Of a DNA stretch of 35,223 nucleotides, positions 1 through 6,549 are shown one piece after another. This DNA comes from Patescibacteria group bacterium (GTDB lineage Bacteria; Patescibacteriota; Minisyncoccia; Phycocordibacterales; SBAW01): positions 1 to 35,223 of the forward strand of contig JAIEMM010000011.1 in NCBI GenBank assembly GCA_019752125.1, in the 5' to 3' direction. The position numbers and the translations under genes are program-made. Numbering within the stretch: the stretch's first letter is position 1; each line of letters opens with the position of its first letter. Below the pieces are notes generated by a model. The model saw nothing but the letters and a program-made list of their open reading frames with translations. It was not told the DNA's origin and did no database searches.

Positions 1-1046
1 TCAGCAATAGCTACCGATTCCGGGTACTCAGATTCCTTGCTAGGAATCTGCTCAGTCCTCGCACCGTCGTGCTGCGGAGCCCCTCCATCGGCACTATTGC
101 TTTCGGTTTGCACGACTCCAGATGTTGCGGATGCCGGAGCAAGATCGGGCCGCGGTTCGACAGAACCGATCGGACGAGCTTGCGCAGGTTCTACCAGTAC
201 TGGAGCAGAATTCTCAGCAATTTTCTTTGCAAGCGAAGCAAAAAGAACTTGAAGGTCATCCTGGCTCATAAAGTCGATAGAGAGCTTGCCGCCATTTTCT
301 TTTGGTTCAATAGCAACGCGCGTGCCCAAAGCTTCTGAAAGCTCACGCTCCATCTGCAAAATTTCTGGCGCGTAGAGATATTCTTTCTTACGTACCTTGT
401 CGTACGCAATGCGGCGGGCTATAGATTCAGAATCGCGCACCGTAAGGCGTTTCAGCATAATCTCGCGGAAGAGCACGCTCTGTTCTTGCGGGCGGTCTAT
501 AAGCATCAACAAAGGGCGCGTGTGGCCTTCTGCAATTTTTCCTGCAGTGAGGGCCTGCTGCATGTCCAGCGGCAGCGTAAGTAGGCGAAGTGTGTTGGAC
601 ACATACTCGCGACTCTTCCCTACCTTTTCTGCGACCTGTGCGTGCTTAAACCCAAACTCATTTACAAGGCGCGCGAATGCGTTTGCACGGTCCATTGGAT
701 TCAAATCTTCGCGCTGAAGGTTCTCGATGATAGCTACTTCGAGCTTTGTCTTGTCGTCATCGTAGTCGGCACGGATAATAACCGGCACCTGTTGTATGCC
801 CGCAAGGCGCGATGCACGCAAACGGCGCTCACCAGCGATGAGTTCATATTCTGTTGCTATACCGCCATCTTGTTTCTCAAATTCGCGGCGTGTAACCGTG
901 AGGGGTTGGATAACCCCATACTGGCGGATGGATTTTGCGAGGTCTTCAAGCTTAGCCTGGTCGAACTCTCGGCGAGGCTGGTACGGGTTTGGTTTGATTT
1001 TCTCAACCTCGACCCAAAAAATAGCGTTGTTGTAAAACTCCGACAT
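1..1046 (-). CDS. parB: ParB family chromosome-partitioning protein (3' end outside window)
   Basis: Not in the ORF track because it runs off the left edge with no stop; I translated 348 residues from the ATG at 1046. Visible motifs are NPYQPRREF near the N-terminus, the ParB boxes GERRLRASRL and ENLQREDLNP, and a helix-turn-helix (HAQVAEKVGKSREYVSNTLR). This is the ParB/Spo0J layout: a CTPase/N-terminal domain followed by a parS-binding HTH. The C-terminal part (about residues 250-348) is low-complexity and Pro/Ala/Glu-rich. By family knowledge it would load at parS and segregate the chromosome with ParA; parA is not in the window. The start is supported by a -10 box (TAGAAT) seven bases upstream, predicting a leaderless mRNA. 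It is divergent from tRNA-Leu. Confidence 0.95.
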   Translation of the reverse strand, partial: MSEFYNNAIFWVEVEKIKPNPYQPRREFDQAKLEDLAKSIRQYGVIQPLTVTRREFEKQDGGIATEYELIAGERRLRASRLAGIQQVPVIIRADYDDDKTKLEVAIIENLQREDLNPMDRANAFARLVNEFGFKHAQVAEKVGKSREYVSNTLRLLTLPLDMQQALTAGKIAEGHTRPLLMLIDRPQEQSVLFREIMLKRLTVRDSESIARRIAYDKVRKKEYLYAPEILQMERELSEALGTRVAIEPKENGGKLSIDFMSQDDLQVLFASLAKKIAENSAPVLVEPAQARPIGSVEPRPDLAPASATSGVVQTESNSADGGAPQHDGARTEQIPSKESEYPESVAIA

Positions 1047-1052
1047 TGGCGA

Positions 1053-1059
1053 TATTCTA
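1053..1059. promoter_or_regulatory. Overlapping divergent -10 elements, parB / tRNA-Leu(CAA)
   Basis: On the minus strand TAGAAT (1059-1054) sits 7 bases before the parB ATG. On the plus strand TATTCT (1053-1058) sits 11 bases before the tRNA-Leu. The two hexamers overlap by five bases in a 23-bp intergenic gap, so the same DNA may serve both directions. No clear -35 boxes were identified. Confidence 0.5.
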
Positions 1060-1069
1060 CCATAGCAAG

Positions 1070-1150
1070 GCCGGAGTGGCGGAATGGTATACGCGCGCGA
1101 CTCAAAATCGCGTCTCGCAAGGGATGGGAGTTCGAGTCTCCCCTCCGGCA
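1070..1150 (+). tRNA. tRNA-Leu (anticodon CAA)
   Basis: Acceptor arms GCCGGAG/CTCCGGC pair fully. The anticodon stem CGCGA/TCGCG encloses loop CTCAAAA, giving anticodon CAA. The T-arm has GTTCGAGTC. The long variable arm and 81-nt length fit a class II leucine tRNA. The discriminator is A and CCA is not encoded (next bases CAA). Confidence 0.95.
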
Positions 1151-1175
1151 CAAAGTTGACAATATAGATTTTTTT

Positions 1176-1196
1176 GCGATTCTTAGCCAGAATCGC
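1176..1196 (+). promoter_or_regulatory. Stem-loop in the pyrF leader
   Basis: GCGATTCT-TAGCC-AGAATCGC is a perfect 8-bp hairpin between tRNA-Leu and pyrF. It has no T-run after it on the plus strand, so it is not a standard terminator. A TTGACA hexamer lies just upstream (1155-1160). It could be a leader structure or a processing site between tRNA and mRNA. Confidence 0.4.
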
Positions 1197-1224
1197 TCTT
1201 CAACGTTCTCAAAGGGGACACATA

Positions 1225-1998
1225 ATGAAACAGTCTCACGTGATGGTTTCCCTCGACCTGCCTCGTCGTTGGCGGCAAGCACCTTATGATCTTGGCTCCC
1301 GCCTCAAGCAAGCTGGTTGCACGCACTTCAAGGTACATGATCCTTTTCCAACAATGGATCTTGCTGCGACCGCCAAATACCTCAGCACATCGCTGCTGCC
1401 CGGTAAATCGGCCACAGTCATGCTCGACAACAAAGAGCATGACATCCTTAGCCGCGTCATGAAGGCGGTTGAAAACCATGTGCGGATGGGCTTCCGTCTC
1501 ACCACGGTACACACCATGTGTGGACGTGAGGTTTTAACCGAATTGGCCAAGGAATTCGGCGATGTCGTTGTTGCTGTCACTACCCTAACTAGCATGCAGG
1601 AGAAAGACCTGCAGGAAATTCACGACAACAAGAAGACACACGCTGAAATGGAGTTGCATCTTGGGCGCATCGCGTTTGACTGCGGTATCCGTGCGGGCAT
1701 CGTATGCAGCGCTCCAGGTGTTCCCGCACTGAAGGAGTATGTGAAAGGTGTTCCGTTTATGACGCCAGGCATATATCTGCCGAGCCAGGGGCAGCCTTCC
1801 GACCAACGGTGGGCCGCGACTCCCAAGCAAGCTGTGGATTTCGGCTCGAACTACCTCATCGTCGGAAGAAGCATTCTCGGAAGCGATGCCGTGATCGAGA
1901 AAATTAATGGGCAGCATCGCGTCGTGCAGCAGGAAATCCCAGTGCACGATCCGGAAGAGAAGTATACGCAGGTCTTGAGAGAGACTGGCATCCAATAG
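1225..1998 (+). CDS. pyrF: Orotidine-5'-phosphate decarboxylase family protein
   Basis: 257 aa. It carries the OMP decarboxylase signature DNKEHD (DxKxxD) at about residues 72-77, the VHTM strand, TTLTSM, VCSAPG, TPGI and the phosphate-binding GRSI near the C-terminus, in the usual TIM-barrel order. The expected reaction is OMP to UMP plus CO2 in pyrimidine synthesis. The track start (1174) would add 17 residues unlike the family; the ATG at 1225 follows AAAGGGGACA and begins right before the first barrel strand. No other pyr genes are present, so it is an orphan here. A related family (hexulose-phosphate synthase) is less likely because it has a different KT-type motif. A terminator follows. 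Confidence 0.88.
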   Translation: MKQSHVMVSLDLPRRWRQAPYDLGSRLKQAGCTHFKVHDPFPTMDLAATAKYLSTSLLPGKSATVMLDNKEHDILSRVMKAVENHVRMGFRLTTVHTMCGREVLTELAKEFGDVVVAVTTLTSMQEKDLQEIHDNKKTHAEMELHLGRIAFDCGIRAGIVCSAPGVPALKEYVKGVPFMTPGIYLPSQGQPSDQRWAATPKQAVDFGSNYLIVGRSILGSDAVIEKINGQHRVVQQEIPVHDPEEKYTQVLRETGIQ

Positions 1999-2005
1999 TA
2001 ACCAG

Positions 2006-2037
2006 ACAGCGGCATAACAGCCGCTGTTTTCTTTTTT
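2006..2037 (+). terminator. Rho-independent terminator after pyrF
   Basis: Stem ACAGCGGC/GCCGCTGT with a 6-nt loop is followed by TTTCTTTTTT, 8 bases after the pyrF stop. Confidence 0.9.
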
Positions 2038-2049
2038 ATAAAATTCCTC

Positions 2050-2055
2050 TACAGT
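2050..2055 (+). promoter_or_regulatory. -10 box for a leaderless miaA transcript
   Basis: TACAGT ends 6 bases before the GTG start codon of miaA, so transcription should begin at or next to the start codon. No Shine-Dalgarno is visible. Confidence 0.5.
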
Positions 2056-2061
2056 GGGCGT

Positions 2062-2982
2062 GTGAATAAGCCCAAAGTCATTGCAGTAGTAGGGCCAACC
2101 GCGTCGGGGAAAACGGCGTTGGGTATTTTTCTTGCACAAAAGCTTGGCGGCGAGGTTATTTCTGCAGACTCACGTCAAATATATAAAGGGTTGGCTGCTA
2201 TAGCCCGCGTGCCGGATACAAAAGAGCGCGCCGGCATCCCCCACCACTTACTAGAATTTGCATCTCCTAAACGCCTCTACAGCGCAGGAGAGTTTAAGAA
2301 GCATGCCCAAAAAATCATTACTGATATAAACAACAGGAACAAAGTTCCACTTGTTGTTGGTGGCACAGGGTTCTATGCAGACTCGCTGCTGCGCGGCTTT
2401 TCTCTTCCTGAAGTCGCGCCAAACAAAAAACTTCGTGCGCAGCTTGCAAAGAAAACACCTGCCCAACTTTTTTCCATGCTTAAAAAATTAGACACGAAAA
2501 CCGCTGCACGTATTGATGCAAAAAATCCCGCACGGCTTGTACGGGCAATAGAAATAGCAAAAGCTATTGGAAGCGTTCCAGAACTTATTTCAGATTCTCC
2601 CTACGAAGTACTGTGGCTTGGGCTTCGCCCCGCCGAAACAAAACATGCAAAAGCAATTCGAGCCGGTGTAGAAAAACGGCTCAATCTCATGCTTCGTGAA
2701 GCAAAGAAACTTCGCACCTCGCTCTCTAAAAAACAGCTATCGGCGCTGGGCTTTGAACTTATTCCCCTGCTTGCATATTTGGATAAAAAACTTACTAAAG
2801 CAGAACTTATAGAACAGCTTGTGCGTAGCGAGCTTGGATACGTAAAGCGCCAGATGCGCTGGTTTAAACGACACAAAGAAATCCACTGGGTAAAAAACAA
2901 AACAGAGGCATTGACTTTAAGTAGAGTTCATGGTTTTATGATACAAGGAGGTCCCAATGTGCGACGAAAAACCGCAAAGTAA
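2062..2982 (+). CDS. miaA: tRNA dimethylallyltransferase
   Basis: 306 aa with a GTG start. The P-loop GPTASGKT is at about residues 11-18, followed by ISADSRQIYKGL, PHHLLEF and VVGGTGFYADSLL, all MiaA signatures. The C-terminal half is Lys-rich and ends with the family's QLVRSELGYVKRQMRWFK helix. It adds a dimethylallyl group to A37 of tRNAs reading UNN codons, several of which (Leu-CAA, Trp, Tyr, Cys, Leu-TAA) are encoded nearby. Its last 26 bases overlap the next small ORF. Confidence 0.96.
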   Translation: MNKPKVIAVVGPTASGKTALGIFLAQKLGGEVISADSRQIYKGLAAIARVPDTKERAGIPHHLLEFASPKRLYSAGEFKKHAQKIITDINNRNKVPLVVGGTGFYADSLLRGFSLPEVAPNKKLRAQLAKKTPAQLFSMLKKLDTKTAARIDAKNPARLVRAIEIAKAIGSVPELISDSPYEVLWLGLRPAETKHAKAIRAGVEKRLNLMLREAKKLRTSLSKKQLSALGFELIPLLAYLDKKLTKAELIEQLVRSELGYVKRQMRWFKRHKEIHWVKNKTEALTLSRVHGFMIQGGPNVRRKTAK

Positions 2983-3169
2983 CGTCCATTACCTTTTCCC
3001 CAGAAAAGGTGTGGCCAAGGAAAAACCACCCGAGCAACCAGCGCCGCCGCTGGAGTTTGACTTCTCGCAGCTGGTAGCACCGTATCCCATGAATCAGGCT
3101 ACGACCCCCGAACAAGAGAAGTGGGGTTCGTGGCTGATAAACTTTCTCGCCGAAAGCGGGGAGAAATAG
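2957..3169 (+). CDS. Small hypothetical protein, 70 aa
   Basis: It starts inside the end of miaA in another frame, with a near-perfect Shine-Dalgarno (AAGGAGG) 5 bases before the ATG, so translation is well supported. The protein is Pro-rich and acidic in the middle (PPEQPAPPLEFDF) and ends WGSWLINFLAESGEK; there is no TM segment or known motif. It is followed by a terminator, so it closes the miaA unit. I do not recognise a family. Confidence 0.7.
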   Translation: MCDEKPQSNVHYLFPRKGVAKEKPPEQPAPPLEFDFSQLVAPYPMNQATTPEQEKWGSWLINFLAESGEK

Positions 3170-3176
3170 AACGAAG

Positions 3177-3212
3177 AGGCGCTAGGAGAAATCCCAGCGC
3201 CTTTCCCTTTAC
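3177..3212 (+). terminator. Terminator after the miaA unit
   Basis: Stem AGGCGCT/AGCGCCT is followed by TTCCCTTT. The palindrome may also serve the convergent helicase gene on the minus strand, where its T-tract is weaker. Confidence 0.7.
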
Positions 3213-3248
3213 AACGTTCCGTCGGAACCTCAACCAAATCGCTGGGGT

Positions 3249-4625
3249 TTATAGTAAAGCCGCACGAATAAACCTCTCGTGCATCTGTGACAATTCTTTT
3301 TCTGGCATTGCACCAAAAGCCTCAGCTGTTGTATCTGAAAGTTCGCGAAATATTGAATCTTGCTCCATTACCTCTGGATGTACTTCAAGTGCTCTGTCGT
3401 TTAAACCAAGCAAATACAGCCCATCAAGCGTTCGCACGCGCGAAAGCGCCACATAGCCCTGTCCGTATTCAAATGCCTGTGAAAGATCAATTATGGCCGC
3501 ATCTAGAGACATTCCCTGGCTCTTGTGTACTGTTATGGCCCACGCCAAGCGGAGTGGCAACTGTTCTATGCTGGCTAGTTTTTTATTGCCGTCCTGCACC
3601 GCCCACTCAACCGTATCTACCTCTATAACGCCGCCAGAATTTAATTTAACTATTGGGTGGCCAGTGAGTTTAGAAAATTCAAGCACTGTCCCTATCGTCC
3701 CGTTGTAATATTCGCCCTCTGGATCGTTTTTAGTAAACATAACTTTTGCTCCAACCTTGAGCATCAGAGCTTCCGGTGAAAGACAGCTGCGTTTAAGCGC
3801 CTCGGTAAGAGGAAGTGCGCCTTTGCTTCGCATGTCGTAGCGGCGCGGCAGTGAAGGTAATTTCTCAAGCTCTGCGTCGTTAAGTCTGTCTACGTTTACG
3901 TTATGAGGAAAAAGCTTTGTATGCGTATTTTTCTTTGGCGGCTCAGTGATTCTTGATGAAAGTTTTTGCTTTAAATCACTCGGCACATACCCTCGCCTGA
4001 GAGCTGAGAGAATTTGAAGAAACACAGGGTCCTCCTGACGATGCTGTTCTTCCAAGTAACATACAAGCGGCTTTGCTCGTTTCCACGACTGCGCATAAAA
4101 CGCAAAGGGTGACATTGAGCTACGTTGTCCATTCGGAGATTCGTCATAGTTTATTTCCATCATGTCGCTTTTGATCTCTTGCATTTTTACCACAGGCGGC
4201 AGCTGGAAAAAGTCGCCAACAAAAATCATCTGTAGACCGCCAAAAGCTTCGTTTGAATTTCGGAGCATACGCAAAACCACATCAACAGAGTCGAGCGTCT
4301 GCGCAGACAGCATAGATATCTCGTCGATGATAAGAACTTTCGCATTGCGCACGCGTTTTACTACTTTTTCTTTCTGGCTGATAAGGTCGAGATCATATTC
4401 TGTAAGCGTGGACTTAACTCCAATACCGCACCACGAGTGTATGGTGTAGCCACCAATGTGTGTCGCTGCAATACCCGTAGATGCACACACGGCTGGCTCT
4501 ATACCCTGCTCTCGTAAGTACGCTACGTAGCGGTTTATAGTGTGCGTTTTGCCGCTCCCTGGCTCCCCGGTGAGAAATACATTCGCGCCTGTTTTAAGTA
4601 TTTGGAAGGCCTCGTCCTGAGTCAT
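3249..4625 (-). CDS. PIF1-like / AAA_30-type DNA helicase
   Basis: 458 aa from the second Met of the ORF. Walker A is GEPGSGKT (about residues 20-27), Walker B is VLIIDEISML, then motif GDFFQLPPV and the C-terminal ITVHKSQGMSLDAAIIDL with YVALSRVRTLDGL, the order of the PIF1/RecD-like superfamily 1B. The role would be 5'-3' DNA unwinding in replication or recombination. The annotated start at 4643 contains the promoter: TACACT lies 6 bases before the ATG at 4625, so the protein should start MTQDEAF. It is downstream of the HIT gene on the same strand but has its own -10 box. Confidence 0.92.
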   Translation of the reverse strand: MTQDEAFQILKTGANVFLTGEPGSGKTHTINRYVAYLREQGIEPAVCASTGIAATHIGGYTIHSWCGIGVKSTLTEYDLDLISQKEKVVKRVRNAKVLIIDEISMLSAQTLDSVDVVLRMLRNSNEAFGGLQMIFVGDFFQLPPVVKMQEIKSDMMEINYDESPNGQRSSMSPFAFYAQSWKRAKPLVCYLEEQHRQEDPVFLQILSALRRGYVPSDLKQKLSSRITEPPKKNTHTKLFPHNVNVDRLNDAELEKLPSLPRRYDMRSKGALPLTEALKRSCLSPEALMLKVGAKVMFTKNDPEGEYYNGTIGTVLEFSKLTGHPIVKLNSGGVIEVDTVEWAVQDGNKKLASIEQLPLRLAWAITVHKSQGMSLDAAIIDLSQAFEYGQGYVALSRVRTLDGLYLLGLNDRALEVHPEVMEQDSIFRELSDTTAEAFGAMPEKELSQMHERFIRAALL

Positions 4626-4631
4626 TGGACT

Positions 4632-4637
4632 AGTGTA
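4632..4637 (-). promoter_or_regulatory. -10 box for a leaderless helicase transcript
   Basis: TACACT is followed by AGTCCA and then ATG (4625). It lies inside the longer ORF listed in the track, which is the main argument for the shorter start. Confidence 0.5.
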
Positions 4638-4671
4638 CCGCATAGAGATAAGAAAATGATAATATTGGGCG

Positions 4672-5031
4672 CTATAGCTTATTCCGAAGCCATAAATCTA
4701 AACCGTCGTTTTCATAACGAGGAACAATATGGAAATGCGTATGAAATACAGACTGTTGTGCCTCCTTGCCAGCAGCGTGGAGGAAATTTATCGCTTGAGC
4801 GCCATGCTTTTCGAGCAAGTTCTTTCCAATCTGTTTCGAAACAATGGCAAGATGAGCCAGCACTGCATCATCAGTATCTAGCATATTTACAAAATGTTGT
4901 TTCGATATAACCAATGTATGCCCCTCAGAGACAGGCTCGATTGGCTCAATCGCCAACGATATATCGTCTTCAAATACGACAGAGGCAGGCGCTTCTTTTT
5001 TAATTATCTTACAGAAAATGCAGTCGTCCAT
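4672..5031 (-). CDS. HIT family nucleotide hydrolase/transferase (Hint-like)
   Basis: 119 aa. N-terminal CIFCKII has one CxxC zinc-type pair, followed by FEDD, then the histidine triad HTHFHIVPR near residue 97. Length and layout match Hint/HinT-type purine nucleoside phosphoramidases. Family substrates are AMP-linked phosphoramidates; the exact one cannot be read from sequence. It lies 23 bases downstream of tRNA-Trp on the same strand, with no clear Shine-Dalgarno or spaced -10, so co-transcription with the tRNA is likely. Confidence 0.93.
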   Translation of the reverse strand: MDDCIFCKIIKKEAPASVVFEDDISLAIEPIEPVSEGHTLVISKQHFVNMLDTDDAVLAHLAIVSKQIGKNLLEKHGAQAINFLHAAGKEAQQSVFHTHFHIVPRYENDGLDLWLRNKL

Positions 5032-5054
5032 GACAATCTTTAAAAACTCTGTGG

Positions 5055-5125
5055 CGGGCGATGAGGGAATCGAACCCCCGCCAGCGGTTTTGGAGACCGC
5101 TGTTCTACCACTAAACTAATCGCCC
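5055..5125 (-). tRNA. tRNA-Trp (anticodon CCA)
   Basis: Acceptor GGGCGAT/ATCGCCC pairs fully. The anticodon stem encloses loop CTCCAAA, giving CCA. T-arm GGTTCGATTCC. Discriminator G is followed by an encoded CCA (5054-5052). Placement just downstream of rpmG on the same strand recalls the common bacterial rpmG/tRNA-Trp grouping. Confidence 0.96.
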
Positions 5126-5155
5126 TTCGACTCGAAGACTCGCTCAAGGCAAGCC
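5126..5155. repeat. Dispersed 30-bp intergenic repeat, copy 1
   Basis: TTCGACTCGAAGACTCGCTC... ending GCAAGCC resembles 28460-28490 (TTCGACTCGCTCTGCTCGCT... ending GCAAGCC) with one gap and a few changes. Both copies abut a tRNA. This copy touches the 5' end of tRNA-Trp. A shorter related piece (TTCGACTACGCTCACC) follows infB. Confidence 0.5.
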
Positions 5156-5177
5156 CTCGGTAAAAACAGTGTACCGT

Positions 5178-5203
5178 AAAACGCTCCCGAGTGGGAGCGT
5201 TTT
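5178..5203 (-). terminator. Hairpin directly after rpmG
   Basis: AAAACGCTCCC/GGGAGCGTTTT is a perfect 11-bp palindrome with a 4-nt loop, one base after the rpmG stop. The T-tract on the minus strand is only TTTT, so read-through to tRNA-Trp is possible; the hairpin could also be a processing site. Confidence 0.6.
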
Positions 5204-5204
5204 G

Positions 5205-5363
5205 TTATTTCTTAACCTCTTTGTGAACTGTCTGAGCACGGCACCACTTGCAGTACTTTTTAAGCTCAATTTTGCGCTCCACCAACTTCTTGTTCTTGGA
5301 CGACCAATAGTTGATGCGCTTGCATTTGTTGCAGGCCAGTTTTATGAGTCTATCTTGCGACAT
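5205..5363 (-). CDS. rpmG: 50S ribosomal protein L33
   Basis: 52 aa, too short for the ORF track. It starts MSQDRLIKLACNKCKRINYW and later has the second CxxC pair CKWC, i.e. the zinc-binding form of L33, ending HKEVKK. The length matches the family (about 50 residues). A perfect TATAGT lies 7 bases before the ATG, predicting leaderless translation of this ribosomal protein. tRNA-Trp and the HIT gene follow on the same strand. Confidence 0.93.
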   Translation of the reverse strand: MSQDRLIKLACNKCKRINYWSSKNKKLVERKIELKKYCKWCRAQTVHKEVKK

Positions 5364-5370
5364 GCCGAAC

Positions 5371-5376
5371 ACTATA
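5371..5376 (-). promoter_or_regulatory. -10 box for leaderless rpmG
   Basis: TATAGT, then GTTCGGC (7 nt), then the ATG at 5363. No Shine-Dalgarno. Confidence 0.6.
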
Positions 5377-5401
5377 GCAGAGCTGAGCTATTTGGTCAAA
5401 A

Positions 5402-6547
5402 TTAGCACCCTGTCCCCCGCAGGGTTAGCGTACGGCAAATATTGGCTACATAGCCCCGTGTTTCTTGTAAGCCCCCTGGGTTTGTAACGCATTGCCAGGC
5501 ATACAGACCAACACAGTCAGAGCTTGGGGCGAGACCAGGCTTTGTCCCATTTGGATACGGACTTGTTGAAATACCACTGTTGTACCCAGCAAGAGAATTT
5601 GGGATATCTGGAAACTGCTTGTATATCGTATTTAAATATCCTGCTCCCCCATTTATCTGACACTGCGTGTCAGTAGAAGCACAGTCAGAACCTGGGCTGC
5701 CTGGCATCGCTTGCATTAGACCCTTAGCACCTGTTGAAGAAATTGCGTTGGGGTTGCCGCCAGACTCGGCCGCGATAGTTGCCGTAACAACCTGCGTGCA
5801 GTTAGGAACAGAAGAGCCGTTGCATGCGGCTTGGATTTGGTCACCATACTTAGCCTGGACCTCATCATAGGTGATGATTAAATTCAGGTCGCTCTGAGTT
5901 GTCGACAGAGCGATAGGTGCCGCCATACCGTTTGGGCCAACAGTTTGCACGTCGATAGGTGTCACTGCAGGGCCCGCGGGTGTTATTGGACCACTTGGAT
6001 TATTCGGATTTGTTGGATACTGATATCCAGATGGCGGTGCACTGACAGGAGTAAGTACTTGGCTAATGTCGAGGTTTCGTGGTCGAACAGATTTGCCATC
6101 ATTCGGCCCGTTATATATATGGCAATCTATACTGAAATAACTGCCCATCTTGGAATAATCTTGGTTAGTGACCGACTGAAGTATCACCTGCACCACAAGC
6201 CAACCTGTGATGGTGATGATGAATCCGATAAGGACTGAGCGGAAGATACTTCGTGCACGAGCGATGCGCTTTGGGTTACCTGCGTTGGTGAAGAAGAGAA
6301 TGCCAGCCCAGGCAAACATGCCGACGCTAATTGGGATGGTTACCATCACCAAGAAGTTCACAATGTTTTGGATGAGTTTTGCGAAGTAACAGAAGTTGCA
6401 GGAGGTGGCTTGGACGTAATAGTTGGGGTCGAAGTAACTCGTAAACCTAGGTACACCGCAAGGCACGAGCTCTGACGCTTGTGCCAAAGCCAAGGCCGGG
6501 AGACCAAACAAAACCACAAAAGGTAGAAATTGAAGAAAGCGTTTCAT
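5402..6547 (-). CDS. VirB2/TrbC-like membrane module fused to a lytic transglycosylase domain
   Basis: 381 aa. A signal peptide (MKRFLQFLPFVVLFGLPALALAQ) is followed by a Cys-rich segment (TSCNFCYFAKL), two TM helices around a GNPKRIARARS loop (VirB2/TrbC-like, about residues 45-130), a Pro-rich linker, and a C-terminal SLT domain with AAESGGNPNAIS (the catalytic Glu of family 1 transglycosylases), TGAKGLMQAMPG and GYNSG. It should cleave peptidoglycan outside the membrane, probably to let a pilus/secretion or DNA-uptake apparatus through. It starts 2 bases after the preceding gene in the same operon. The membrane module is nearly identical in DNA to that of its neighbour. Confidence 0.85.
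   Translation of the reverse strand: MKRFLQFLPFVVLFGLPALALAQASELVPCGVPRFTSYFDPNYYVQATSCNFCYFAKLIQNIVNFLVMVTIPISVGMFAWAGILFFTNAGNPKRIARARSIFRSVLIGFIITITGWLVVQVILQSVTNQDYSKMGSYFSIDCHIYNGPNDGKSVRPRNLDISQVLTPVSAPPSGYQYPTNPNNPSGPITPAGPAVTPIDVQTVGPNGMAAPIALSTTQSDLNLIITYDEVQAKYGDQIQAACNGSSVPNCTQVVTATIAAESGGNPNAISSTGAKGLMQAMPGSPGSDCASTDTQCQINGGAGYLNTIYKQFPDIPNSLAGYNSGISTSPYPNGTKPGLAPSSDCVGLYAWQCVTNPGGLQETRGYVANICRTLTLRGTGC
6185..6412. repeat. 228-bp direct repeat, copy 1 (VirB2-like module)
   Basis: Identical to 7213-7440 except for two substitutions, both silent (TTC/TTT and AAA/AAG codons). It encodes both TM helices and the loop between them. Sequence on each side diverges at once. Confidence 0.97.
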
Positions 6548-6549
6548 CT

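Noticed and set aside
857-1282. 141-aa minus-strand ORF
   Set aside because: It is the antisense of parB, tRNA-Leu(CAA) and pyrF; the GDSNSHPLRDAIL-type text is a typical antisense-tRNA translation.
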